Below are positions 9,318 to 18,140 of a DNA stretch of 64,000 bases, one piece after another. The translations under genes were made by a program, and so were the position numbers. The notes under the pieces were generated by a model, which was not told the DNA's origin, searched no databases, and saw nothing but the letters and a program-made list of their open reading frames with translations. The stretch lies in assembly GCA_016860845.1 (NCBI GenBank), contig BOKF01000015.1, forward strand, positions 106,443-170,442, written 5' to 3'. Position 1 is the first letter of the stretch, and the number at the start of each line of letters is the position of its first letter. The stretch comes from Chloroflexota bacterium (lineage in GTDB: Bacteria; Chloroflexota; Anaerolineae; 4572-78; J111).

Positions 9318-10286
9318 TTAACTTGAGGTGTCTGCCGATAACGGTTGACCTTGACCAGCATGGAGGAAGGCTCGCCGCTGGAGGTAGAGGTTGAACCACA
9401 AGATGAGCGGAAACAAATGGCCCAACTGCCAGGCCCAGGGACCCAGCCAGTTAGCTGTCAACGGCAGCCATGAGATCACCACGGCCAGTACGGCGACCCC
9501 CTTGGTCAACCTGGCTAAGGCCGGCAGCACGACGAAATAGTGGTAGGAGTGCAGATAGGGTAGGGCGAAAATTCCGGCTAACATCAGCATATCCTCGTCG
9601 CCGCGCGAGAGCCACAGCAAAACAGCCACCAGCGGCAGGGACCAGGGCCAGAGGCTAATGTCATGGGGTTCCTCTAAAACGGTAAAATTGTTGATTGTCA
9701 GCATATTGAGCGGCCACAGACCCCAAATTACTACTGAAATGGCCAGCCAGATGAGCAAAACAACTAAATCTTTTTTGCGTGCCAGGAAAGCCAGATAACC
9801 GACCTGGGGCTTGATGGTTACCAAGGGAGCCAGCCAGGGCAGGCCGGTCAGGCCAAATACGATCAGCCCTTCAACCTGGCCCAAGAAGATGATCCACAAG
9901 GCCGGCAGGGTGAAGAAGGCCAGCCCCATCACCAGGAGCGAGGCCCGCCGCTGGTACAGACTCAGCGCCAGGCCGGTAAAAGTCAAGCCCAGGAGGCCCG
10001 GCCAGGTCAGGTAGCCGACATATTCTATCCAGGGTGGATAGTAAGACACCCCATATTCCTGCTCGCTCGTGCTAAAAAAGTAGACCCAGTCATAGCCGAT
10101 GAAGCCTGTGGCCGGCAGAAAAGAACCGAGGAACGAGAAAAAAACGATGCCCACGGCCACAAACAGGAGGTACTGCCACCAGAGCATGGACCTCTTTGGG
10201 TTTGGCAGTTCTGGAAAAAGGATTGCATCTATTTTGTGCCACAAGGCCGGCCAATTGATCGTTTTTAAGTTCAATTCTTGTTCCAT
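9318..10286 (-). CDS. Membrane protein with GT87-like core, shortened
   Basis: A 322-residue protein with about eight membrane helices. It contains LGQVEGLIVFG and LVTIKPQVGYLAF, matching the G-Q and K-P-Q signatures of GT87/DUF2029 mannosyltransferases. It is shorter than usual for that family (about 400 residues), with the N-terminal half reduced and a loop YYPPWIEYV where the substrate-binding loop would be. It lies 21 bases upstream of asnB and 4 bases after the SGNH gene, so it is operonic. It may be a degenerate or accessory glycosyltransferase. Confidence 0.6.
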   Translation of the reverse strand: MEQELNLKTINWPALWHKIDAILFPELPNPKRSMLWWQYLLFVAVGIVFFSFLGSFLPATGFIGYDWVYFFSTSEQEYGVSYYPPWIEYVGYLTWPGLLGLTFTGLALSLYQRRASLLVMGLAFFTLPALWIIFLGQVEGLIVFGLTGLPWLAPLVTIKPQVGYLAFLARKKDLVVLLIWLAISVVIWGLWPLNMLTINNFTVLEEPHDISLWPWSLPLVAVLLWLSRGDEDMLMLAGIFALPYLHSYHYFVVLPALARLTKGVAVLAVVISWLPLTANWLGPWAWQLGHLFPLILWFNLYLQRRAFLHAGQGQPLSADTSS

Positions 10287-10290
10287 GGCG

Positions 10291-11460
10291 TTATTCGTCA
10301 GGCTGGTAGACTTTCAACGTTTCGGCCAGTAGCTCCGCCGCAATTTCATTGCCACGCCGGTTTAAATGAATATCTTTACGGTAGTAGATCGGTTCTGCTT
10401 CCTGGCCGGCCTTTTCCCGCAAGGCTGAGGTTAAATCCACACAAGCCAAGCTTTGCTGCCGGCAAAAATCGGCCAGGGCCAGATTAAGCTGATCCAGGCG
10501 GGGCTGCAAAGCGGCCGGGGCATAGACTTGTTCGCGGTAGGGAAAGATGATGACCACAAATTGGGCCGCGCTGTTTTGAGCCAGTGTTTCCTGGCGTGCT
10601 TCCAGCATTTCTTGCTGAGTTAGAACAAAACCATCGGCCACTTCCGGCACAGACAGGTCGGTATAGGTGAGCCACCAGACCAAATTGGAATCGCGTGGCG
10701 TATTAGACTCGTCGGCCTGGGCCAGATTGGAAAATAAGGCGCGATTATACCAAAAAAACGCGCCGATATTGTAAACCACCGAATGGTGCGCCAGCCAGCT
10801 CTTGACCGGGTTTTGCCAAAACCGTCCCTCGCGGGCAGCCCCGCTCCCAAATTGGTCAAAACGCCAGGCATCGTTCAAATCATTGGGAAAGAAAACCCAC
10901 AAAACCAGCTTGGGCTGCAGCGGCAGCCCATAGCGAGCCAGCATCCGCCGCTCCTGCTGGGGACTATACCCAACCACGCCAAGATTGGCGAAGTCATGGC
11001 CGGTTTTCTGTTCCAGCAGCTCTACCCAACACGCCTTCATCTCGATGCTGGCGCAACTGGCATACGAGTCGCCAATGACCATGGCAAATGCCTCGCCGGC
11101 CAGGCCGTCATCACGAAAGCCGGCGCCGGCATAACCGAGCGAAACGGTCGAGACCGGGTAGGTATTGGGCGCTGTATCGTCGTCAAACGGAACCTGAAAA
11201 TCAACCAGGCCGGGGGCATACAGGTAGCCTAAGGTTTCGTCGGGTTTCAACCCCTTCAACGGTTGGTTCTGCTCGGTTTGAAACGCCGATTTAATTTCCT
11301 GAGGAATCAAAGTTGGAGCAAGATAAGCGATGGTTTCGATGGCACACAGGGGTAATAACAGACCCACCAAAATTAAAACAGCCACGGCCTGGGGCGAGGC
11401 TTTAGGTTTATCTTTGGCTAGAGTTACGGACGGGCGCACTTTTTTTTTGACGATAATCAA
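10291..11460 (-). CDS. Membrane-anchored SGNH/GDSL-type hydrolase
   Basis: A 389-residue protein. A basic N-terminus is followed by one membrane segment (about 25-48), so the catalytic domain should be outside the membrane. Block I is VIGDSYAS with the nucleophile Ser132. Block V is DIHLNRRGN with Asp363 and His365 near the C-terminus. Such enzymes are usually O-acetylesterases or acyltransferase partners for surface glycans. No upstream ATG is in frame. A TTG start at 11460 is used because an AAGG lies about 10 bases before it; the in-frame GTG eight codons in is an alternative. Confidence 0.75.
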   Translation of the reverse strand: MIIVKKKVRPSVTLAKDKPKASPQAVAVLILVGLLLPLCAIETIAYLAPTLIPQEIKSAFQTEQNQPLKGLKPDETLGYLYAPGLVDFQVPFDDDTAPNTYPVSTVSLGYAGAGFRDDGLAGEAFAMVIGDSYASCASIEMKACWVELLEQKTGHDFANLGVVGYSPQQERRMLARYGLPLQPKLVLWVFFPNDLNDAWRFDQFGSGAAREGRFWQNPVKSWLAHHSVVYNIGAFFWYNRALFSNLAQADESNTPRDSNLVWWLTYTDLSVPEVADGFVLTQQEMLEARQETLAQNSAAQFVVIIFPYREQVYAPAALQPRLDQLNLALADFCRQQSLACVDLTSALREKAGQEAEPIYYRKDIHLNRRGNEIAAELLAETLKVYQPDE

Positions 11461-11645
11461 ATGGTCATCCCTTGGACACAGTATCCGAATTCTCTTTTAG
11501 CATACACTAGAAAGGGCTGACATAAAAAGAGGCAAAAGTCCTAATTATTCCGGCCCATAGGTCACATGTTGGAGGGACGGAAAGTGCAGGGGAATGGTCG
11601 GGGAAGTTGTGGCAGGGGTGAGCGAGGGGATTACATCCTTTTTTT

Positions 11646-11688
11646 CAATCTTGTTCCCACGCTTCGCGTCAGTTTGGGAACAAGATTG
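11646..11688. repeat. Inverted repeat, 14-bp arms
   Basis: Arms at 11646-11659 and 11675-11688 are perfectly complementary (CAATCTTGTTCCCA and its complement), with a 15-base loop containing CGCTTCGCGT. It lies just downstream of the GT2 stop-distal side, between that gene and the SGNH gene, and looks like a dispersed REP-type palindrome. There is no convincing T-run, so terminator function is unproven. Confidence 0.7.
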
Positions 11689-11710
11689 AGGGATTCATTG
11701 CGGATAATTA

Positions 11711-12508
11711 TTAGGGGTGAGAGGCCGGCTTCTCAAACAGATTTTTCGAGCCGTCGGGGTTGGCTGGCAGAGGGGGTAGTGGGGAAACCAGGATACGGCG
11801 CTGGGGAATAAGCCGCGTCCCCGCCAGGCGAAGCACAGTGTACATAGCCTTATAAATTTCTCGTTGGGATATTTTGGATTGCCCATGGGTGCGGTTGGCA
11901 AAGGTGATCGGAATCTCGCCCACCTGATAGCCCTGGCGCTGGCACTTGAACAACATCTCAACCAGGAAGGAGTAGCCGTTAGAAAAGATTTTATCCAGGT
12001 CAATATTCAGCAAAACTTCGCGATGATAACAGCGAAAACCGGCCGTGCAGTCGTTGGCTTTGAGGCCAAGCATCGTCCGGGCAAAAGCATTGGCCCCCCA
12101 ACTCAAAAAACGCCGCTGCCATTCCCAGTTAACGACACCCCCTTGCGGGATGTACCGGGAGCCGATGGTGATATGATAATGGTCCGCCAGGGTTACCAGG
12201 GCCGGAATGTAAGCCGGATCATGCGAAAAATCGGCGTCCATGGTAATCAGCCGGTCCGCTCCTTCGGCCAGGCCCTTTTTGAACCCGGCGATATAAGCCG
12301 TCCCCAGGCCCAATTTTCCGGCTCGATGAATAACACTAACCCGGGGATTTTGTGCGGCCAGTTTTTGAGCTATCTGGCCGGTGCCATCGGGTGAATTGTC
12401 GTCCACTACAATGACCTGAGCATGGATCGGCAAGGCTAAAATCTGTTTCACTAATTCGCTGATATTGTCTTTTTCATTGTAAGTGGGTATGATAACGCGA
12501 ATGTCCAA
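11711..12508 (-). CDS. Polyprenol-monophosphomannose synthase-like GT2
   Basis: A GT-A fold family 2 glycosyltransferase of about 265 residues. The N-terminus DIRVIIPTYNEKDNI, the nucleotide-binding VVDDNSPDGT, the GLGTAYIAGFKKG segment and the metal-binding MDADFSH (D-x-D) are all diagnostic of Dpm1/Ppm1-type enzymes, which make polyprenyl-phosphate mannose or glucose. That product is the donor for the GT-C enzymes downstream, which supports one pathway. There is no ATG. I chose TTG at 12508 because GGGAG lies 6 bases before it and the protein then begins right at the first strand; a TTG at 12553 is the longer alternative. Confidence 0.85.
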   Translation of the reverse strand: MDIRVIIPTYNEKDNISELVKQILALPIHAQVIVVDDNSPDGTGQIAQKLAAQNPRVSVIHRAGKLGLGTAYIAGFKKGLAEGADRLITMDADFSHDPAYIPALVTLADHYHITIGSRYIPQGGVVNWEWQRRFLSWGANAFARTMLGLKANDCTAGFRCYHREVLLNIDLDKIFSNGYSFLVEMLFKCQRQGYQVGEIPITFANRTHGQSKISQREIYKAMYTVLRLAGTRLIPQRRILVSPLPPLPANPDGSKNLFEKPASHP

Positions 12509-12642
12509 CTCAAACTCCCAATGGATAACAGCTCTTACCTTGAGCGTTTCCAACGCTTTGGCTATCTTACCACAAAAAAAATCATTGAGCCACTTTGTCG
12601 TAAAGGGCGATCATTGCTTGAGTCAAATCGAGGAGGATACGT

Positions 12643-13668
12643 ATGCCAACCGGGAGCAAAATTATCATCGAAAATCACGCCAGCAAGCTGCTGCGCCACA
12701 ACCCGCTGGGCGACCCGCCCGACCGCCGCGTGCCGGTTTACCTGCCACCTGGCTATGATGATGGCGACACCCGTTACCCGGTCGTTTACCTGCTGACCGG
12801 CTTTACCGGACGCGGCACCCTCCTGCTGAATGACTCCGCCTTTGAGGAGACGATCCAAGAGCGGCTTGACCGGCTGATCCTGGCCGGCGAGGTCCAGCCG
12901 CTCATTGTGGTGATGCCCGACTGCTTCACCCGCTACGGTGGCAGCCAGTATCTTAATTCCAGGGCCACCGGCCCCTATGAGGATTATTTGATTGAGGAGT
13001 TGGTTCCTTTTATTGACCGGCGCTACCGCACCCGCGCCGAAGCCGGCTACCGGGCTGTGGCCGGTAAATCGTCCGGCGGGTATGGAGCGCTGGTCCATGC
13101 TATGCGCCACCCCGATGTGTTTGGGGCGCTGGCCTGTCACAGCGGCGATATGTATTTTGACTACTGCTACAAGCCCGACTTTGTGAAATTTCTCAATGCC
13201 ACCGGCCGGCTTTCACTGCAAACGCCGGAGGCGCTGGCCCAGTTCCTGGCCGATTTCTCGCTCAAAATGTTTCCCAAACCGGCCAACTTTTTCGACGTAA
13301 TCCACATCGCTGCCATGTCGGCCTGCTACTCGCCCAACCCGGCAGCCCCCTGCGGCTTTGACCTGCCCTTCGACCCCGTGACTGGCGAACTGCGCCCCGA
13401 GGTGTGGCAGCGCTGGCTGGCCCACGACCCCATTACTATGCTCCAAGAGGCCCGGCACGTCGAAGCCCTGCGCCGGATGAAACTGATCTATCTCGACTGC
13501 GGCAGCCGCGACGAGTACGCCCTCCACTACGGCGCGCGCATCTTCTGCCAGCGCCTGGCCGGACTGAACATCCCCTACCTTTACGAGGAGTTCGACGGCG
13601 GGCACCGGGACATCCAGTTCCGGTATGATCATTCGTTCAAGGCGATTTCCGGGGCTTTTGTAAGCTAA
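12643..13668 (+). CDS. Alpha/beta-hydrolase esterase (putative esterase family)
   Basis: A 341-residue cytoplasmic esterase of the esterase-D/enterochelin-esterase-like family (PF00756). The nucleophile elbow is G-K-S-S-G (Ser143). The likely acid is in LDCGSRDEY and the base His is in GGHRDIQF near the C-terminus. A good ribosome site (GAGGA) precedes the ATG. It is divergent from the GT2 gene and stands alone. It has no signal peptide. The natural substrate is not predictable. Confidence 0.85.
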   Translation: MPTGSKIIIENHASKLLRHNPLGDPPDRRVPVYLPPGYDDGDTRYPVVYLLTGFTGRGTLLLNDSAFEETIQERLDRLILAGEVQPLIVVMPDCFTRYGGSQYLNSRATGPYEDYLIEELVPFIDRRYRTRAEAGYRAVAGKSSGGYGALVHAMRHPDVFGALACHSGDMYFDYCYKPDFVKFLNATGRLSLQTPEALAQFLADFSLKMFPKPANFFDVIHIAAMSACYSPNPAAPCGFDLPFDPVTGELRPEVWQRWLAHDPITMLQEARHVEALRRMKLIYLDCGSRDEYALHYGARIFCQRLAGLNIPYLYEEFDGGHRDIQFRYDHSFKAISGAFVS

Positions 13669-13692
13669 AAGACTCAGAATGCGATTATGAGT

Positions 13693-13741
13693 CGAAAATC
13701 ATCCTGAGTAGCCCGAAGGGCGTATCGAAGGGTGATTTTCG
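13693..13741. repeat. Imperfect palindrome (REP-like)
   Basis: CGAAAATCATCC at 13693-13704 pairs with GGTGATTTTCG at 13731-13741 (one-base difference). The centre has GCCCGAAGGGCG, itself a small hairpin. It fills most of the gap between the esterase and the LRR lipoprotein gene. It may act as a terminator for the esterase, but no T-run follows. Confidence 0.55.
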
Positions 13742-13780
13742 AGCTAATTTCGAACGCAACGAGAGAAGGAAAATAATCGG

Positions 13781-14644
13781 ATGAAATCCTGGTGGACTTT
13801 GTTGGTGCTTGGCCTGGGGCTGTTACTGGTCAGTTGCCGCCCGTTCTGGGACAGCAGACCGTTAACCGATCAAGAGGTTGTGGACAAGTACTTTGGCCGA
13901 AACGCCAAAGCAGAATATGATAGTCAAGGTCGTGTTATCAGCATCATCTGTCCAAGGGGTTGGGATAGCTCACTTGAAAGGCATATTTTTCAGTTCTTCA
14001 ATCTCCCTACCGCATGTAAAATTCAGGATAAGGAAACATTACCGCCTGAAATTGGACAATTGACAGCCTTACAGGTGCTTTTTTTACGAGAGGGTTCGCT
14101 AACTACTCTACCGCCAGAATTTGGGAATTTAACCAACCTGGAACGTCTAGCCCTGTCCAATAATAGCTTGACCACGCTACCTGCAGAGATGGGACAGTTG
14201 AAGAATTTGCATCGTCTTGTTTTGGATAATAACAACCTAACTTCCCTACCTGCGGAGATTGGACAGTTAACCAATCTGCAATTACTTAGTTTGGGAGGTA
14301 ACCGTTTAAGCCTGCTACCCCCAGAGATTGGTCAATTAACCGGCCTGGAAACGCTTTGGTTAGGCCGCAATCACTTAACTACCCTTCCACCTGAAATCGG
14401 GCAGTTAAAAAATTTAAAGAACCTTAACGTGGAGAGAAATACCCTAACCATGCTTCCTCCCCAAGTTGGGCAGTTAACAAGTTTAGAAGAGCTTAATATA
14501 GCGTACAACAATCTGACGACACTTCCTTCAGAGATGGAACAACTGACGAATTTAAAAAAACTCCTCCTGTGGGAAAATAATTTTGCTTCCCCTCCACATG
14601 TAGTTGAACAATTGCGAGCCAGAGGTGTGGATGTAATTCCCTGA
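13781..14644 (+). CDS. Leucine-rich-repeat lipoprotein
   Basis: A 287-residue protein with a lipoprotein signal peptide (lipobox LVSC, Cys19). From about residue 85 there are eight or so 23-residue LRR units of the bacterial type, each with LTTLPPEIGQLTNL-like sequence and the L-x-x-N asparagine ladder. It should sit on the outer face of the membrane as a curved binding scaffold. An N-terminal domain (20-80) has no match I recognise. The next gene is also a lipoprotein, 87 bases downstream. The ligand is unknown. Confidence 0.85.
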   Translation: MKSWWTLLVLGLGLLLVSCRPFWDSRPLTDQEVVDKYFGRNAKAEYDSQGRVISIICPRGWDSSLERHIFQFFNLPTACKIQDKETLPPEIGQLTALQVLFLREGSLTTLPPEFGNLTNLERLALSNNSLTTLPAEMGQLKNLHRLVLDNNNLTSLPAEIGQLTNLQLLSLGGNRLSLLPPEIGQLTGLETLWLGRNHLTTLPPEIGQLKNLKNLNVERNTLTMLPPQVGQLTSLEELNIAYNNLTTLPSEMEQLTNLKKLLLWENNFASPPHVVEQLRARGVDVIP

Positions 14645-14731
14645 CTATGATCAGTTTCTTGCCCATTACTGGCATACCCTCTTCTCAAAGTCATTGCCAA
14701 GTGAGTACCAGCATTCGTTGGAGAGATTTTT

Positions 14732-15973
14732 ATGAGACAGCAATTTGTTAAATTCTTCTTTTTCTTTTGCTTCGAAATTCTGCTTGTCGCTTGTAACCCA
14801 GCTACTTCTACTCCTGGAGTTATACTGCCTACTCCTACGGTTACTGCTCCAACCCTCACCCTGCCACCGCCTATTCCCTCTCCCTCAGCCACTTTATCTC
14901 CTCAGCCAACGGCTATTTCAACCCCTATCGCCTCCCCTTCTTCTGTCGCTACTCGTATTAGTGGCACAACTCAGATTCCGGTAATGCCGGGGGCTATATT
15001 AGATGAAGCATCAACAGGGTGGGGTATGACCCTCAGTCAATTTTTAGGGCAAGAAGTTGTCTCCTATAACACATTAACTTCGTCGGAAGCAATACGAGAT
15101 TTCTACCAAGAAGAAATGGCAAATCAGGGTTGGGAGTGGGTTTTCACTGATATGGGCGAGTCATTAGCCCTATCACGACCTATCCCAATTTTGGTACAGG
15201 AATTTAAACATGGCGCGAACAGATTGGCCGTCGTAGCTATTGAGGGTTTTGGTTTCAGGAATAATACGCCAGCCATCTTGGTGCTGAGTGGAACAAATGT
15301 TTCCAGTGGCGAACTAATAACCTTTTTTCGTAGCTTAATTGCCGGCGGCATAGATTTGGGTCCGCCCAATAAAAGAGATGTACGATCTCAAGCGATGCGC
15401 TTTACTTCCCCATTGCTGCAATTTGATCATCCGTCGAATTGGTTTCCAACCCGACTCCAGATGAGTGGCTTTCAGACGGATACTCAGGGTAGCACCACTA
15501 ATATTTTCCCGGAGCCAAGATATTGTGCGTATGATAACGAGACTTGTTTCGTTAACTTTGCCTTCCTCACCGGTTCCTTATTCGAGGTGCCGGTCATGGT
15601 CCGGGTCTACCCTGGTCAGGCTGAAACTACCCTGGACACTTTTGATACCCAAAGATGGGCCAGGTTAGTAGCCACTGCCGAAAATCCACCCACTTCCCTC
15701 AATAACGTCGAACGCCCCGAGGATATGATAGACAAAGGTTCGTTAGAAACAGTAGAAACAAAGCTCATCACCCTCAAAAATGGCACTCCTGCGCTTCAAC
15801 GAGTTTATCGCTGGCGACAGCTTGGGTTATCTATCCCTTTGGTAAGCAGTTATATTCTCTTCAAACACAAAGACACCATTATTGAATTTCATACCGATCT
15901 TACCGAAGAAGAACGGACTTCTCTCGGACCAGCCGTTCAAGAAGTAATTTTAGGCATTGAGTTAACCTTGTAA
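14732..15973 (+). CDS. Lipoprotein of unknown function with Pro/Thr linker
   Basis: A 413-residue protein. The signal peptide ends in LLVAC (lipid Cys21), followed by a Thr/Pro/Ser-rich unstructured linker to about residue 85, typical of surface lipoproteins. The remainder looks like two compact extracellular domains: residues about 90-210 start with a conserved-looking PVMPGA segment, and 220-413 resemble PsbP-like or DUF-type domains only vaguely. I do not recognise the family. It probably shares a transcript with the LRR lipoprotein. Confidence 0.7.
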   Translation: MRQQFVKFFFFFCFEILLVACNPATSTPGVILPTPTVTAPTLTLPPPIPSPSATLSPQPTAISTPIASPSSVATRISGTTQIPVMPGAILDEASTGWGMTLSQFLGQEVVSYNTLTSSEAIRDFYQEEMANQGWEWVFTDMGESLALSRPIPILVQEFKHGANRLAVVAIEGFGFRNNTPAILVLSGTNVSSGELITFFRSLIAGGIDLGPPNKRDVRSQAMRFTSPLLQFDHPSNWFPTRLQMSGFQTDTQGSTTNIFPEPRYCAYDNETCFVNFAFLTGSLFEVPVMVRVYPGQAETTLDTFDTQRWARLVATAENPPTSLNNVERPEDMIDKGSLETVETKLITLKNGTPALQRVYRWRQLGLSIPLVSSYILFKHKDTIIEFHTDLTEEERTSLGPAVQEVILGIELTL

Positions 15974-16044
15974 TCAACGCCAGCGGCCCGAAGGTCCTGT
16001 AAGCCACGCTGAAGATTTGATTTCGCGTTCAATTCGCAAAATTC

Positions 16045-16073
16045 TTGATTTTGGTAACAGTTTATGGTATCCT
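16045..16073 (+). promoter_or_regulatory. Putative sigma-70-type promoter for the TA pair
   Basis: A -35-like TTGATT at 16045-16050 and a -10-like TATCCT at 16068-16073 are separated by 17 bases, about 30 bases before the DUF433 start at 16107. Spacing is ideal but each hexamer matches the consensus only partly. Confidence 0.35.
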
Positions 16074-16106
16074 CCCCCAAGAATAACGGGAAAGGGTTAT
16101 AAGCTT

Positions 16107-16334
16107 ATGTTTGGGTTTCAACGAATCACATCAGCGCCAGATATTATGGGTGGTAAAGCCTGCATCCGGGGTATGCGCATAACCGTATCTTTGATTGTCA
16201 ACCTGGTGGCTAATGGCATGAGCTTTGATGAAATTCTGGCTGAATATCCCGATTTAGAGGCAGAGGATATTCAAGAAGCGCTGCGCTATGCGGCCTGGGC
16301 GGCTGATGATCTGGTCTATGTACCGGCTCGATGA
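16107..16334 (+). CDS. DUF433 antitoxin
   Basis: 75 residues from the ATG at 16107, which has AAAGGG about 10 bases upstream; a longer TTG-started frame from 16017 is unlikely. The body reads ITSAPDIMGGKACIRGMRI followed by a winged-helix-like MSFDEILAEYPDLE, diagnostic of DUF433 (COG2442). These proteins pair with DUF5615 PIN-like toxins as antitoxins and probable DNA-binding autoregulators. The stop overlaps the next gene's start (ATGA). Confidence 0.85.
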   Translation: MFGFQRITSAPDIMGGKACIRGMRITVSLIVNLVANGMSFDEILAEYPDLEAEDIQEALRYAAWAADDLVYVPAR

Positions 16335-16705
16335 GCGGCATGAAGCTTTTGTTAGATATGGGACTGGCCCGGAGTACGGCGGCTTTTCTTCGTAGTCAGG
16401 GCTACGATACTGTTCATTTACGTGAAGAAGGTTTACAGCGTTTGCCTGACGACAAGATAATCGAAAAAGCCAGGCTTGAGGAACGCGTTATTGTTACCCA
16501 TGATTTAGATTTTGGGCGACTCATTGCCTTGAGCCAGAGCCAATTACCCAGTGTGATCACGCTCCGGCTGGATAATATGCAGCCCGCTCATGTTACCCCC
16601 TATTTGAATGAGGTATTGAGCCGTTTTACCACTGAGTTAGAGGTCGGAGCGCTGGTCAGTGTTAATGAGCAAGCTTTTCGCATTCGCCTCTTACCTGTCG
16701 AGTAA
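16331..16705 (+). CDS. DUF5615 PIN-like toxin
   Basis: 124 residues of the DUF5615/COG4634 PIN-like nuclease family. It has the N-terminal Asp in KLLLDMGL, the motif GYDTVHLREEGL, and VIVTHDLDFG with acidic residues placed as in PIN active sites. Translational coupling to the DUF433 gene by ATGA overlap gives the antitoxin-first order usual for type II systems. An internal ATG at 16340 is an alternative start. The RNase activity is inferred from the family. Confidence 0.85.
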   Translation: MSGMKLLLDMGLARSTAAFLRSQGYDTVHLREEGLQRLPDDKIIEKARLEERVIVTHDLDFGRLIALSQSQLPSVITLRLDNMQPAHVTPYLNEVLSRFTTELEVGALVSVNEQAFRIRLLPVE

Positions 16706-16738
16706 GCTTTGATTTAGTGGGTGAGTCGGGTGCTGGCT

Positions 16739-17350
16739 TCAAAACAGCCCCCACTTCCGCTTCTTCACCGCCCCGGCGCTGGCGGGATCGAATTGGACTC
16801 CCCACTGTGTTTGTTCGTTGTACCGCGCCTGGTCGAGCTTGGTCTGGCTCAGATTAGCCTCCCGCAGATTGGCTCCGCTCAAGTCGGCCTGGCGTAAATC
16901 GGCCTCGCTCAAGTCGGCTTCATGCAGGTCGGCTCCGCTTAGATTGGCCCCGCTCAAATTGGCTTCGGACAGATGGGCCTCTTGCAGTTTAGCCCCCACG
17001 AGTTTAGCCTGGCTCAGATTGGCCCCAAACATATCGGCGGCGCTCAGGTTGGCTTCGCTTAAATCGGCCCCGCTCAAGTCGGCCAGCCGAAAATTGGCAA
17101 AGACCAGGTTGGCCCCATGCAGATTGGCCCCCCGCAGCGTGGCCTTGATCAGGTTCGCAAAGACCAGCGTCGCCTGGCGCAAATTGGCCTGGTCGAGGTT
17201 GGTCCGGTTCAGGTTGGCCTCGAGCAGCTCCGCCTCGCTCAAATTGACCCGGGCCAGATCGAGTGTGTTCAGCTCCAGCCTCCGCAGGTCGGGCCGTTTG
17301 CCTGCTCGCCGGTCCGCTTCGATTTTTTGGATAACTTCGTCACGGTTCAT
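16739..17350 (-). CDS. Pentapeptide-repeat protein
   Basis: A 203-residue protein in which residues about 25-185 are tandem A(N/D)LXX pentapeptides, predicted to form a right-handed quadrilateral beta-helix. The first 25 residues (basic, Arg/Lys-rich) and the last 20 differ. There is no signal peptide, so it is cytoplasmic. It starts 14 bases after the small GTPase gene ends, so the two are co-transcribed. Pentapeptide proteins can mimic DNA or act as scaffolds; the GTPase pairing suggests a scaffold or effector role, which is inference. Confidence 0.9.
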   Translation of the reverse strand: MNRDEVIQKIEADRRAGKRPDLRRLELNTLDLARVNLSEAELLEANLNRTNLDQANLRQATLVFANLIKATLRGANLHGANLVFANFRLADLSGADLSEANLSAADMFGANLSQAKLVGAKLQEAHLSEANLSGANLSGADLHEADLSEADLRQADLSGANLREANLSQTKLDQARYNEQTQWGVQFDPASAGAVKKRKWGLF

Positions 17351-17364
17351 GAGAGTTAGACCAG

Positions 17365-17889
17365 TTATCTGGCCTCGATGAGCGAGATTAATTGCTCCAC
17401 CACGGCTCGGGCGGAGGCTTTATCGGTGGCGACACAGGCAACAAGCGGCTGCCTGGCCGGCAGTTTGAACGCCTCCCTGATTTCGTCGCTGCTCAATCTC
17501 TGACGGTCCGCCTTATTGGCTGCCAGCACGTAAGGGACATTTTTGTGCTTCTTGAAAGCCGCCAGTAGTTCCGCGGCCTGGTTCAGGTGGTGGCGGTCGG
17601 TCGAGTCCACCAGAAAGATAAAGCCGTGCATCTCTTCGGCCAAAATATCACGCATGAAATCGAACCGATCCTGGCCAGGAGTGCCAAACAAGTGGACCGC
17701 GCTGCCGTGATTGATGCGGATTTTGCCGTAATCCAGCGCTACGGTCGTCGTCGCTTTAATCTTTTTCTCCCCTTGACTGTGGGTGGCTTTATCGGTATTG
17801 ACCGGCTCAATCTCCGAAAGAGTCTTAACAAACGTAGTTTTACCGGCGTTAAAAGCGCCGGTTACAACTAATTTGTACAGTTTGGTCAT
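17365..17889 (-). CDS. Small Ras-like GTPase (bacterial Arf/Mgl-type)
   Basis: 174 residues from the ATG at 17889, chosen because AAAGGA lies 8 bases upstream. Motifs: P-loop GAFNAGKT (11-18), a Thr-rich switch I (TTT, 47-49), G3 as FGTPGQ (68-73, Gly where Asp is usual), and G4 NKAD (125-128). It is a stand-alone GTPase of the group found in Chloroflexota, Deinococcus and myxobacteria, often with roadblock proteins or polarity modules. Here the only partner is the pentapeptide protein 14 bases downstream. No GAP or GEF is visible nearby. Confidence 0.87.
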   Translation of the reverse strand: MTKLYKLVVTGAFNAGKTTFVKTLSEIEPVNTDKATHSQGEKKIKATTTVALDYGKIRINHGSAVHLFGTPGQDRFDFMRDILAEEMHGFIFLVDSTDRHHLNQAAELLAAFKKHKNVPYVLAANKADRQRLSSDEIREAFKLPARQPLVACVATDKASARAVVEQLISLIEAR

Positions 17890-18140
17890 GACAGATTTCC
17901 TTTCAGGCGGGATATTAGGCGGCCATACTTTATGGTAAGTGTAAATCACTACTTTGTCAAGCAGGTTTCGTCAGACATGCGCGGATCTCCACACTCCAGC
18001 AGAACCTCAGAGATAAGTGACGTACATCCTCAAGAATAATGACATTTCCCACTTCAAAAATTGGAAAGATTGGGTTAAAATTGGGGTATAACCCAAACGT
18101 TGAGCCGGCTAATTGCGGCTAAGAACTCAGGAGGCGAACA

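Noticed and set aside
12562..13140. Long minus-strand open frame opposite the esterase gene
   Set aside because: It is the antisense shadow of a gene with clear catalytic motifs, and its own product has no recognisable domain.
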